Shown in pieces: positions 44,504-56,225 of a stretch of 64,000 bases of DNA. The notes beneath the pieces were generated by a model. It was given only the letters and a program-made list of their open reading frames with translations, had not been told where the DNA came from and made no database searches. Source of the DNA: Rhipidocladum racemiflorum (Eukaryota > Streptophyta > Magnoliopsida > Poales > Poaceae); assembly GCA_036346355.1 (NCBI GenBank), contig CM070569.1, positions 56,320,561 through 56,384,560 of the forward strand, given 5' to 3'. Position numbers and translations under genes: made by a program. Position 1 is the first letter of the stretch; the number at the start of each line of letters is the position of its first letter.

Positions 44504-46980
44504 CTAGTAAAGTGCCCGTACGTTGCAACAGATCCCAAATAGATGATATGACACCAGAAGTTCTGAACTCTTAAAAACAAAAAAACGAGAATTTAAAACT
44601 TGAGCTATCACTTATTTGAGATAGAATCACTGAACAAGGGAATACAATGAAATGCAAATAAGGCTAGACAAGCAGCAAATAGCTACAGAATTCCTCAGCT
44701 ATTGGGCCTTGGGCCCCTACTGTTCTGGCCCAAGAACGACCTGGCAGACTCACCATCACCACCAACTCATTCTTATAATAGTTAAGATGATTGGAGCCAC
44801 ATGCATGAAGGTTAAAAACATTGATCTTGCGAGGGGCAACGCTGCAGGAAAACAATGTATCCAGGAATATCATCATCATGAACTGGATGGGGTGATCTTT
44901 GTGATGCTTTCAACAACTCAACATGTTCTCTACAAGACAAAGTAACATTATAATCTACATATTAGCATAAGTCGCAGGACAAAGGAACATAACCTTCTCT
45001 AGGCAAACCGAAAAGTTGACTTTCAGTCAAAGACAGGGTCCGAACACCCAAACGGCATCAGCAACCACACGCGCTACATATCTGCACCCGAACCAAACGA
45101 ATTGAAACCATAAGGAAATTCTCTACATGGAGGCGCTCATCACAAAACCAATCACCCTGTCATAAAACTAAACAAATTGGCCCACACGTAAACAAATAAA
45201 CGATAGACCCACTAAGAGAACCGATAAGTACATACATAGGGGTGGAATTTTAGCTCGAGGCTCGAGGCTCGGCTCGGGCTCGGCTCGGCTCGGTCCGGCT
45301 CGGCTCGGCTCGACGCAACAACGAGCCGAGCCCGAGCCTAACGCGTGGCTCGCTTAACGAGCCAGCGAGAGCTCGAGCCAGCTCGTGAGCGGCTCGTTAG
45401 GCTCGTTAGGCTCGACGGTCATATGAATAATGCATGTCACGTTAGTATTACTATTACTAAAAGACTACATGTCAAATGATATTACTAAAAGAAAACCAAT
45501 AACAAAAGATGTATAGTCATGACTACATGCTACAGATCATTAAATAGCCAAATAGAAATGGATGCTACAGATCAACAGATCAACAAATAGCCGAGACCCA
45601 GCGTCGGTGGCTCCGAGCCGAGCCGGCTCGAGGCTCGGCCGAGCCCGAGCCGAGCTCGATTTCAGCTCGGTCAAGCCAACGAGCCGAGCCTGGCTCGGCT
45701 CGCAAACTGCCGAGCTCCGCCGAGCCGAGCCGAGCCGAGCCAGGCTCGGCTCGATTCCACCCCTATACATACAACATCACCTGTTTTCAGTAGGGCAAGA
45801 ATAACATTACCTGACCCGGATAACCCCAGGCGCCGTAATCAACACCGTGAAAGCCAGCAAACACAACCTACATCCAACAAAAGAAACGTAAGCACTATAA
45901 GAGGAATAGGTCTACAAAGGTATCCATTTACAAAACCACACTTCGTAAAACGAATAGCTCAGCCAGTACAGGTCAAACGAGATACGCAACCAAAAAAACG
46001 CACACTATAAAAACAGCAAAGCAGATCTGTAAAAAAAATGATAACGAATTTCCGATGGCAGCAAAAATCTAACCAACAGAAAAAACTAAGCAACCCCAAC
46101 AAAAAGTCAACCAACTGAAAAGATTAAGCAGGCGCATAAAAGGAACACGCGTCAGGAATCAAACCAAGCAACATCCTAGCTAAAACGGGAACGGGACGGG
46201 CATCACAGAATCGATTGATACCAAGACCAAAATCAACCAGAAAAGCAAGCCTGGATCCAAACGACAAAGGCCGCACATCGCAAGAACAAGAACCTGAAGC
46301 TGCGAAAAGAAACGGAGAACCCGGACATTTGCACAAAATGAGAACAAACCCAAAGGGCAACGAAAGCCGATAATCCACACCGGCCCAAGAACCAAGAAAC
46401 CAAAGCAAAACAGACAACCAAAAATAGGAAGAAACAACTATGAATCACCACCCCAAAACAACAAATCGACGGAAGGCAGGGCCATACGGGCCGAAGGCAA
46501 ATAGACATCCCACACTTAACAAAGCAATGCAAGAACAAGGGTAGGCCAAGCAAGCAGTTCAGACGAAAAACATGGCGCAACCCTAATCAAACAAATCCTG
46601 CGGGGAAAACAAAACCAGGCGGCTGGGAAGGCCAATCCGCCCTGGCAACGGCAGACCCAAACCCCTGACACGGACAACGCAGCACATCTACATCCATACG
46701 CAGCGGCGACCACACACCTCGAGCAATCCGCCTGGGAGAAGACGGAGAAGACGGAAGGGGCAAAAGACGGAGAAGGCGAGAACGCAGGGACACACAGAGA
46801 GGAAACACGCAATGGAGCCAACGAAACGGGCGACACACAATATACAAACGCGAATACACGTACGGCCGCACCCCCCAACGCAGGCACGGCATCAAGCCAA
46901 CAACCGTGAATCCAACGGCCAGGAAACGAGTACACGGCCGGATTGCAGGAGAAGGCCGGAAATCTTCGCAACGTAATAGA
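44504..46980 (-). mobile_element. Probable non-autonomous Helitron (minus orientation)
   Basis: On the minus strand the element ends CTGTTGCAACGTACGGGCACTTTACTAG and is followed by T. This is the usual Helitron terminus: CTAG, with a GC-rich hairpin-like segment just before it. The proposed 5' end is TCTATTACGTTGCG (complement at 46967-46980), preceded by A, giving the expected A|T insertion. This 5' end is less certain than the 3' end. No RepHel coding region is present. The right half (45860-46980) has open minus-strand frames of unknown origin, possibly captured DNA. A hAT element is nested at 45237-45765. Confidence 0.5.
45237..45765. mobile_element. Non-autonomous hAT element, GGCTCGGCTCG-rich
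   Basis: The ends TAGGGGTGGAAT and ATTCCACCCCTA are inverted repeats. The TSD TACATACA is exact (45229-45236 and 45766-45773). Both ends carry (GGCTC)n-like words (GGCTCGGCTCGGCTCG) and the middle is AT-rich. It is 529 bp long. Open frames across it are compositional. Confidence 0.93.
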
Positions 46981-48107
46981 TAGTATATTAGGCAGGTGGA
47001 TGAGTCTGTTCTCTGGTTGTACCATTACCATACTTAGTTGTAAACCTTGAGACACTGTATTCTTAATGGAACCTCCCAGCTTGTAATGCTCGCTACGAGG
47101 AGTGCCTTTATGCTTTCCCTCCCAATGCAAGTTGTACAAATCTTGAAACAAGCGAAAGGGTAAATAATTACCATTTACCATTTATTCATGCTTTAATATT
47201 TGTGCAACTTAAAAAAAAGCATAGAAACACCTCTCGCTACATTTTTGTTGTCGATTGGTTGCCACTTGATAATCCTAATTAGAAGAGAAAACACGATGTA
47301 TCTTGATAGTACTCATCGGCCCCATGCCGAACCTGATTGAATCTTCAATGGGGTCCAACAAGAATAGACACCACTTTGTCATTGTGTTGTGATACTCGTG
47401 GAAGCTATAATGTTAGACTGGTATTTCTGTGTGCTGGTTCGTTGATCGTACGGGCTACGAAATTTGACCTTATTTGCTGCTAATAATCCTTGTTTGGTTC
47501 ATTTGAACCACTCCAAAGAATTTCTTTGCTGGGCCGGTATTTTTCTTTACTGCTTGGCTGCTAATTAGAATTTGTGCGTTTTCTGGTCAGAGTTGAATGT
47601 CAAAACGCCGTAGAGTTTGAAGCTTTCTGCTATTTATGTAGCTTTATCCATAAATCATTACTACTAGGAAAGAACAGAAATGACGAAGGCAGCGGTGTAA
47701 CCTTCCACACAGTGATGCCATCAAGCATTACTACAGTTGGCGTGTCATTGTCATAAGAACTCGATCAAAGCAATGCAATAACACGTTGATGCCATCAAGC
47801 ACCTGCCAAAACCACGAATCCGGCTCGATTCATGGCACAGATGCCAAATCACAAATTCTACTTAGTTTATGCCATAAGCCACGCAGATTTGTCCGGGGAA
47901 AAGTAATGGACAATTGTGCGGCCTGCGGCGTCAATCAAGTTAGCGCAAAGAGGTTGCCACAATTCACCAATCGATCGCATTGTAAATTATTGAAACAATG
48001 CATGGTATCCAGTGCCTACTCGCTTGATTATTACAAGGATACAGTACTCTCAGCACTTGCCTTCTTTACAGTAACTTCAGTGCCGGAGCAGCACTGGAGC
48101 AGTATTG
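46981..48107. other. Intergenic and presumed 3' UTR of the minus-strand gene
   Basis: No gene was recognised between 46981 and about 47800. The last 300 bp probably form the 3' untranslated region of the gene ending at 48108. GATGCCATCAAGCA occurs twice (about 47714 and 47788). Confidence 0.4.
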
Positions 48108-50248
48108 TCAAACAGCACAAGACCCAGGGCTCATCTTCTGCCTCCTCTCATCTAAGCTTAGACTATCAGCAAAGCTTGGCAAGCAACAGCGCCCAGTGTA
48201 CCAAGCATTCTCTTTCCGACTCTTGGCTTCTCCGATCGGAGTCGGTTCCGTGCTGCAAGCCGAGCTGGATTCTGACAATGGCCTCCCAGCAACAGATCGC
48301 AGCTGCTTCTTCTCCTTCTTGCCACTATCTGGCTCTCCAGTGGCATCGGTGCTTTCTTCAGAGCCATTTTGCATTGCCTCCTGTAGGAGGTCCACCAGTT
48401 TTCTCCGTCCAGTCGGAGAAGGCTCTGTTGATTTAGAATTTTGTACATTATCAGGTAGAAGGACGTTGCTCATCACTGTTTGTGTTCTGGATTGATAGTT
48501 TGGAGTGCTGCCACGAGATGGAGTGAAATCTGCACACGAAGAGCGTATCTTATGTTTATGCACGGATTGAAACAAATAACATGGTCTGGTAGACGATCTA
48601 GTTATCCACTAGTGAACTTCAGAGAATGTCACAAAAGGCCGGAAAATGTCTTATATTTCCATTATTTTGCATGAGTCATAAAATTAAGGACCACATGGAA
48701 TAGGTAACTGGAGCTAAAGGTGCGGGTCCAATGCAGCTCATAGATATTAGATGCCAAGAAGCATGATAGTGCCAAAAGACGAAATCAAAGGCTAAACTAA
48801 GACCCTTAGGATCTAGAGAGACAAATAAAAGCTGTATGATCACCAACTCAATCAGAGCACATGCAGATTGGACTTAACAAATGGAACAAGCCTCATGCTA
48901 GTCATATAATAATAGAGTAGCCTGAAAAAGGAAGCAGCATAAACCAAAGCACTGTCACTACAGTAATGTCAGCATGAAGGGCCAAAATAATTGCACGCAA
49001 GAATTAAAGGAATCTACAGCACTAGACTAAATTCCCTTGGTTAATAAACATGTATATCTATTTGATTACCTCCATTCACACTGTAAAAGTCATCCTCACA
49101 GTCAGAATCTAACCATGCTCGAGAGTCGAAGAACATTTCGTCCTTGAAACCTGCAAATTAAGTTCTGTGAGTTTTGCTCTTCATAAAAAAGAATCAATGG
49201 GTTCAGTTCAGAGAATCAAGTGTTACAAAAGCCAGAAATTGGATCAGTTCTATTAACAATATCGCATAAATATTTATACATCAACGAAGGCAACAAATTC
49301 AGCTAATACATAAAAAAGAAGTGTACCAGAATACACAAAACGACCAACTCCTATGCTTCTTCGAAGATTGAAATGTCAAGGGCTAGCATTTGATTTTGGA
49401 CAGAGCAATATTAGAGGCAAACTCAGGCTATTCGAATGGTTATGAAGCAAGCACCTGATTTGGGGAAACAGGGTAAGAGATACAAGATGAAAACCATGCC
49501 TTGGCAATTTAGGTCTCAATCAGCAACCTTATGCTAAGGACGAACCGGCGTCCTAAGAAACTCGCTACAAAAATAACAACGCAATAAGGTCACTTCCATT
49601 AAGCACACTTCGAATAGTAGGACATCCTGATTTGGACAAGTGTCTGACTTTTAAGAACAGGAAACTGTAACAAGCCTTTCCATTAGTAGATGTGGGATCG
49701 GAAATGGAACGATGAAAACTTTGGATAACCGCTGAATCCAAAATCATACTGTACTGATAAAGATTGCATTGTGATAAGATCATCGGTGCCTGAATAAGCA
49801 GCCCCAATGATATTCAAAAGCGATTATTAATACTGTCACACCAATATCCTTCGCTTTCAAATCCTTAAATCCAGAACAGAATATAAATCAATAAACAAAC
49901 CCAAAGGCCCCTTTCCACAGAAAGAACTGACTAGTCAGCCATCTTCTTCTTTGCTTCTTTGCCGCGAAAAGATAGACTAAACTAGCTACTAACAAATCAA
50001 GACCTCACTTCGGAAAAAGACCAAAGAAAGCAAAGACCAACCATCGTACCAGCATCCGGGCTCTTGGGGCCAAACCCTGGTCGCCGCTGCTCCCCCTCCA
50101 CCTTGCGCTTGGGATCAACGACAAAGCCATCGCCAACTGGGGAGCCACCGCCACCCTTCCGGTTCACGGCCTTTTCCTTCGGCGGCGACGCAAGAAACAG
50201 CTTCTTCGGGGACCCGAGGTCTTTATGAACCGAAGCGCAAGAACCCAT
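48108..50248 (-). CDS. At3g27210-like protein of unknown function, 3 exons
   Basis: Exons 50050-50248, 49070-49150 and 48108-48529 join in frame to 233 aa, close to the roughly 234 aa I recall for Arabidopsis At3g27210. The protein starts MGSCASVHKD, a good N-myristoylation (Gly2) and palmitoylation (Cys4) signal, so plasma-membrane attachment is likely. An ATG four codons upstream (50260) is in frame, but it would destroy the myristoylation site, so 50248 is chosen. Exon 2 encodes the family core EMFFDSRAWLDSDCEDDFYS, and exon 3 begins DFTPSRGSTP. A Ser/Lys-rich stretch and a C-terminal WYTGRCCLPSF motif follow. Introns are GT/AG (the first about 900 bp). The function of the family is unknown. 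A MULE-type MITE lies 350 bp upstream. Confidence 0.9.
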
Positions 50249-50597
50249 CTCTCGCTCCACACTCTACTCCTCCCCCCGTTTAGTGAACCATGGCGAGAAG
50301 CATCTCCATTCGAGAGCGCCCACGGAGAGAACAAGGTAGTAAAAGATCCTGCAGAAAAAAGAATCAAGAAAGGGAAGAGGACAGAAGAAGAGGGAGCCCC
50401 AAGAAGGATAAACAAAGGAGAAATAGGTGAGGGAACACGACTTCTTGGGGAGAAAGCAGGTTGCAGAGGAGTGGGAGTGGTTTCTTCACTGGAAATAGTG
50501 CGGTGGTGCCGGAGCTGCCATGCCCTCTTTTTGGGATATGGACAGGGAAGGAGGGCCGGAGAGCAACCAAAAGGGTCTTCAAAACTCACTCTCTAAA

Positions 50598-51018
50598 GGA
50601 ATTTTTTTTTAAATAATACTTTTTTTAAACTGAATTGCGTTTTTAATGCTCGAAAAATAAAAATTGCAAAAATAATACGTGGTCGCCATACCGTACGGCG
50701 AATACCCTATTTTCGCCGAACCGTTTGGCGAAAATACCCTAAATCCGCAGTTAATCTGCTACACAGGAATCAAGGCTGTTTTCGCCGTATGGTATGGCGA
50801 AGACCCTATTTTCGCCATACGGTTTGGCGAAAATAGCCTTAACCAAACAACCGACGGTTAATCGGGTAATTAGGGTATTTTCGCCATACCATATGGTATG
50901 GCGAAAATAGGGTATTCGCCGTACGGTATGGCGACCACGTATTATTTTTGTAATTTTTATTTTTCGAGTATTAAAAACGCAATTCAGTTTAAAAAAAATA
51001 TTATTTAAAAAAAAATCC
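50598..51018. mobile_element. 421-bp foldback MULE MITE with TTCGCCATACCG palindromes
   Basis: The two arms of more than 100 bp are inverted repeats, starting GGAATTTTTTTTTAAATAATA and ending TATTATTTAAAAAAAAATCC. They continue inward through GAATTGCGTTTTTAATGCTCG, AATAATACGTGGTCGCCATA and CCCTATTTTCGCC. The 9-bp TSD CTCTCTAAA is exact (50589-50597 and 51019-51027), as expected for Mutator-like elements. The centre holds four further TTTTCGCCRTAYGG / CCATACGGCGAAAA words. It lies in the 5' flank of the At3g27210-like gene. Non-coding. Confidence 0.92.
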
Positions 51019-51027
51019 CTCTCTAAA

Positions 51028-52348
51028 GCATTTCCAACAGACTTTTTATCCAACTCTTCATCTCCATATTTTACAGATTTAGAGTATCTGGCTATCTCCA
51101 AAAGACTCGGTAGATCACTCCCCAAATTTAGCGCGGGGAGAGAGAATCGCTACATTTGGCGAGTCTCTCTCTGCTCGCTATCCGGCGAATCGGCAACTGC
51201 TCGTTCGTTCGCGCGACCGCGCGGATGTCGTCTCCCTCATCGTCTCCTCGCCCACCGACCGTTGCGGCGGCGTAGTCCGCACCACCGACTCCTCCCCCAC
51301 CTCTGCTTACAACGACACCCCACCCAAAACATTCCCCCGCAAGCGACGACACGCCCTACACGCTTCACCGGCGCCGGCCGACGTCCCGACGTGAGGTACG
51401 AGATCCCTCGGCGGGGCAGGCGGCTCTGCTCGCGGCGTTTTGTAATGATTTTTTGGGGATTTTTTTAGGGGGCTACACCTTCCTGGTCTGACCGGCGGTG
51501 GTGGCGGTAGGTGCATTCGTCACGCGCTCATTGTCGTCCCTGATCCGAGCGGCGGCGGCAAATAGTGTGTTGGCCATCCCTCCCCATCCTGGATCTACCA
51601 CACCTGTTTTCCCTCGTTCCCTTGCCTCAGGCGTATGACCATAAACACAAGATTGTAGTCCTCATACTGCAGCCCCTTCAACTGGCACTGACTCAATTAG
51701 AGGTGGACACTTAGACCGAGCTCTTTTAGGCCAGCCCGAAGCACGACGGGATGGTCTGGTCCGGTGCAAAGCCCGCCACGGCACGCCTCAGGGACGGCCG
51801 CCCCGTAGCGTGGCCTCCTGTTGCGCTTGCTGATTTTGCTATCCAAGCTCACGAACGTCAGCCGGAGCTCGCTCCACACATCCCCGTCGCGATACCGCTG
51901 CTTCGCCTTCCTTCCTCGGATCCTCCATCCCATGGAAGGTGCGCTGGACATCCTCCCTCACATTCGTGTCGAGACTGCGCCGACCCGCCATCCCCTCCCT
52001 CTCGATCTCTCTACACAAATCAAAGGTGGTGGCGGTGATCGATGCTGGAGCTTGATTTGCGGTGGAGAAGAGGACCACCCCCTTAAGGAGATGGATTGGA
52101 GGCAGCTCCTACCTTAAGCCCTGTTAAGCCCTCAAATGCTGAAATTAATCGAATAATAGAGATATGTATAATCTTACGAAGCTGTGTAATCGATATATAC
52201 TCGCTGCGTATATATACGATTAACTGTGTTTTCTAGATAGAAATATGATCAGATGGTGTACAACGCATGGATCAGGACACGTCGAACAAGTTTCGAGGGA
52301 CATCAATCAGGTCGGCAGTGAACGATGAAAATATCGATGGATCGTCGA
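51028..52348. other. Intergenic; GC-rich stretch and a hAT fragment
   Basis: GCATTTCCAACAGACT at 51028 resembles grass MITE ends. 51120-51560 is GC-rich without a supported gene. The hAT fragment is at 51698-51785, and ORFs at 51751-52117 have no recognisable domain. Confidence 0.35.
51698..51785 (+). mobile_element. Truncated hAT element end
   Basis: TAGAGGTGGAC, GGCCAGCCCGAAGCACGACGG and GGTGCAAAGC align with the left end of the element at 32724-33254. The right end is missing. Confidence 0.7.
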
Positions 52349-52362
52349 GATTGACATTGCGG

Positions 52363-52432
52363 TTCCCAAACTGGTTGGTTTCATGAATGAAACCGGGACA
52401 TCAGGTTTTGATGTCCTATTGATCTAAAAAAA
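52363..52432 (+). mobile_element. 70-bp 5'-truncated retroposon with 14-bp TSD
   Basis: The insert ends TTTTGATGTCCTATTGATCT plus A7. It is flanked by exact copies of GATTGACATTGCGG (52349-52362 and 52433-52446). An A tail with a long TSD indicates L1-type reverse transcription. The source LINE or SINE family is unknown to me. Confidence 0.85.
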
Positions 52433-52446
52433 GATTGACATTGCGG

Positions 52447-53338
52447 GCACGCATGATGAATGGAAACGGTGCCATGCTGCATGGCGACGACCTCGGTCTT
52501 TTTCTCTTCTGCATGAATATATCAGTGGATGCATCCTCTCAAAAGAAAGAGAGAAAAAGAATCAGTGGATGTATATTGGAATGTTTGCAGGAAAAATGGA
52601 AAATTGAGGGGTTATTTGATTCGATGATAAATCTGTCTCACCAAACTTTACCAAAATAGAAAATAAACTAGCTAGAGAGCTAAAAGAGAAAGGAATCTTA
52701 CCAATATTTAGTAGTAAATCAAATGCTTCCTAAATCTAATCAATGCTACCAAAATTTAGTAAAATAGGCCAACAGCCGATCTACATGGATCATGAATTGA
52801 TGAGAATTCGTAGCCTGCACGAGGGAAGACACGGGAACCCTGTAAACAAAAAGATCACGCCTGACCCCTTCAAATCAAAGATCACACTCGACGTACGGTT
52901 AAAGACCGCAGCTTAAGTGATCCTAAACCAGCCTATTATCATACAGATCAGGGTGAGCCTGGATAAAAACAGTAGTGGTTCAAGGCTTCGAGCAGTAGTT
53001 CTAGCTGTAGTACTAACTGGCTCTTACGTCTTCAACCGTTTCCGGGTGCCCTTGTGATTAGTGATCTGACTAGCTAGTTCTAGTTGCAACTTGCAACAGG
53101 GCGAGTACGTCGATTGATCAGGTTGGAAATAACTCTGAATCACGACATAATTTGGAAGTATGGATTGGGAGTTGGATCTTATAACATTCGCTGGATTGGA
53201 GGCACAACAAAGCTTGATGTGGCAGTAAGAGTAAGCTAGTTTAGGGTTTCTCTACTCTTGTGTTCACAAATGCATGGTGTGTGGGGCTGTGGTTTACAGA
53301 TTGACACACGCATCTTTCGGTTTGGCGCTTTGTACCTC
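52447..53338. other. Intergenic, no gene recognised
   Basis: AT-rich non-coding DNA. The words CCAAAATTTAGTA / CCAATATTTAGTAG and TCAGTGGATG recur at short distance around 52520-52760. Confidence 0.35.
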
Positions 53339-53353
53339 AATCCAGACTGCGGC

Positions 53354-53381
53354 GTTTTGATGTCCTCTTGATCTAAAAAAA
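53354..53381 (+). mobile_element. 28-bp retroposon tail with 15-bp TSD
   Basis: GTTTTGATGTCCTCTTGATCT plus a run of A is nearly identical to the last 28 bases of the 70-bp insert 0.9 kb to the left. It is flanked by exact AATCCAGACTGCGGC (53339-53353 and 53382-53396). Confidence 0.85.
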
Positions 53382-53396
53382 AATCCAGACTGCGGC

Positions 53397-53839
53397 TTAT
53401 GGGCCTTGACAGTTTCCATAGGCGTCCAGAAAATCCGAAACAAGCCCACCAGTGCAGGTCGTCCTGAGGCCCAATCAACACGGCGGCCCTCTTGTGACCG
53501 CAAAGCCTCTCGCCCATTGGCTAGCGCTGAAAAAGAAATTTGTTAGAGCTCGAAACAAAATTATTTCGACTACAGTATTTAATGAGTTCAAACTTAAAAT
53601 AAGTCTATTTTAAGCGAAAAAATACGCATTAGTTTGAATATGAAATAACCACTTGAATGATAAATAAAATAACTTTAGATCAAATTATGTCAATTTTGAA
53701 AGAAACACGATAATAACTTTCCACAAGGATCTAATGATGATACATTCATTCCAGGGATTTCTGTCTCCTCTCGCCCATGCTGCCATCTCATTCTCATTCT
53801 CGAGCTGGTCACTGTAGTAGCCCTTGGGCCTTTTTTCCC
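53397..53839. other. Intergenic, no gene recognised
   Basis: AT-rich at 53520-53700. The ORFs covering 53236-53517 have no recognisable domain. Confidence 0.35.
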
Positions 53840-55609
53840 CAAAACTAGCCCAACGTGAAAAATTTACAAAAAAATAGTTATCTCCTCTATCGCAGAAGAC
53901 CCGACAAAAGACACATGTCATTGCCACGGTCCCGTGGCGTGTGAGCCAACCAGGCCCACCAAGCTTCCGCAGCTGGGGAGTGCAAAAGCAAGCTTCCCCC
54001 GCTGGGTACCGTGGTAGCACACAACCAGGAGCGGGCGAGCAAGTGCGTGCGGACGGGCGACGCGTGGGGCAGAAGAGCGAGTGCGCGCTAATAGGCGACG
54101 CTGTAGGGGCCCGGCGACGCGTGTGGGGCTGGGCCAGCGTGTGGGGGCGCATGCAACGTGGGCGCCACGTACGTGGGCATTGCATTGCGTTTGTGGCCTC
54201 CTTGTTGGGTCGAGGATACGACTAAAGAGGGGGTGATTAAGCGTTTATAAAATCTTCTCACTCACGAGATACACTCTAATTACCTCTATGTTAAAATCTA
54301 AAAAATATGCGGAAACGAATAACTAAGGTTTTGACAATTAATGCCTAAATCAACTATGCGCTCTAGCGCACTAACTAATTAAGTCTCTAAGCAATAATTG
54401 TTATACTAATCAAGCAAGCATGAGTAAACAATTCTAAGAACAATTAAGCAATTGATAATAATACAATAAAGTAAATGCTTGAATATAAAAAATACACAAA
54501 GACACACCGATCTTTTTCTCGTGGTCTCGGAGACTTGCCGGTATCCTCTAATCCACGTTGAGGCAATCCCAACTCTTTGGACCGACTCTGCATTTGAGCA
54601 CCCGCCTCGAATCCACTAGTGGTACCCACTTTACCCCTCCGAGTAGGCGTGCTCCGGCCTTAACAAACTTTGCCGGGGCTTCTCACAACCTCCATTGAGA
54701 GCTCTCGCGCATGACGTCTCCTACGTCGTCTAAGTGGCGGCAACCACCAATAGTAATAAGTCAAGCTTTCGCTTAAACTTCACCTAGCGCAACACATGCG
54801 CTCCGGTGACCTCCTAAGTACAAGTGTACAACACAAGCATTACGAGTCTAAGATCCTCCTCAAATGCAACACAGGCACAAGAAGCTCTCAATGCACTTTC
54901 TAATTGCAACACATGCAATTAGAACTCACTCTTAACTCAAAAACAAATTAGAGATGATGCAACACATGTAAACCTCCTCTGCAAACTCACGAAAGAGCAA
55001 GGAACACTCCACAATAGTAGCAACACCAAATGCCAACCCCCAATGCTCCTTTTATAGCCTCTCACAAGAAATATAGCCGTTAGGAGGCAAAATGGGCAAA
55101 AATCAGCAAATGGGCGATATTGCTACACCGTCGATAATACCGCTCCTTGAGCTCGGTAGTGCTGGCCTAGGTGTGGGCGCAAAACCAAGCCTACTGTAAA
55201 ATAACTACTCGCGTCTTAGCGCCAGTAGTACTAGCCGAGTGGCAGTACCACTCCCATAAGCAGTACTGCAGCCTCAGCAATACTATTGCTCCTAGCACGT
55301 CAGTAGTGCCGACCTTAGGAGAAAATCCAGATTTTTGACAAAATCTTTTCTCCAAACTTCCAAATATTGATTCTTTGAGCTATGTGATGATCAAGCCAGT
55401 TTGCAAACACATTGCAAACCATATTCACATACTCCAAAGAATCGTAATGAACTCTTCAACTTATTTGTAAAACCCATTTTGCAAACAACCAAGAACCTAT
55501 GGGTTCAATGCTCTTAGCCATGAGGTGATCAATACATAATCACGACACTTTGCAAATACATCGCTAATGCCCTCTTCGCATGCTCTCTAGGATCAACACC
55601 CATAACCTC

Positions 55610-56225
55610 CCACTCATTTGCAAATAGCAATTAAACTATTTTACGATTTAGCATTCTCTTTTTGCAACACATGTAAAAGCCTAGCTCCAAGCAAATTCCA
55701 AATCAACAAGTGCATGGGCTCTCTATTAGCAACACATGTAAATCTCTAGCTCCATACAACCAACTAAGCCAAGGTCCATAAGCTATCTCCTTTTTGTAAC
55801 ACATGCAAATCCATAGCTTCATGCAATAACCAAATAAACTCAAGTGATTGAGCTCTCTATTTGCAATACATGCAAATCTCTAGCTCCATGCAAACACTTA
55901 AAAACCATATTGCTTCAGCTCTCTCCTTTTGCAACACATACAAAGCTTAGCTCCAAGTAATACCACTTCAAATAAGAATTTGAATAAAAGCAACTATGAG
56001 CTACTATATTTGCAACACGTGCAAATACTTAGCTCATGCAAGAACCAAGCATAACCAATACATTTGCAACACATGCAAATATGAACTTCATGCAAAAACT
56101 GATTCATTAACTTATCCCATTTGCAACACATGCAAATCAAAACATTATGCAAAAACTAATGCATGAGCTTCACCCAATCGCAACACATACCAAATGGTTA
56201 GTTTCATGCAAAAACCAAATAAGGA
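55610..56225. repeat. Degenerate array of TTTGCAACACATGCAAATCTC units
   Basis: At least ten units of CATTTGCAACACATGCAAAT followed by TAGCTCCATGCAANNACCAA recur at roughly 55-75 bp. Additional single GCAACACATGC words occur from 54795 to 54970 and at 56690. The TTTGCA...TGCAAA core is an interrupted palindrome. It lies in the U3 part of the LTR. Repeat and spacer are both degenerate and AT-rich, unlike a CRISPR. Confidence 0.85.

Noticed and set aside
45562..45804. Open frame rich in RAEPSRA repeats
   Set aside because: Lies in the GGCTCGG low-complexity interior and flank of a hAT element.
46516..47181. 221-aa minus-strand frame
   Set aside because: No recognisable domain; Cys/Ser/Phe-rich, crosses the proposed Helitron boundary, and overlaps other open frames in the same strand.
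55610..56225. Regularly spaced repeats considered as a CRISPR array
   Set aside because: Repeats are diverged, spacing is irregular, the context is a plant LTR and no cas genes exist.
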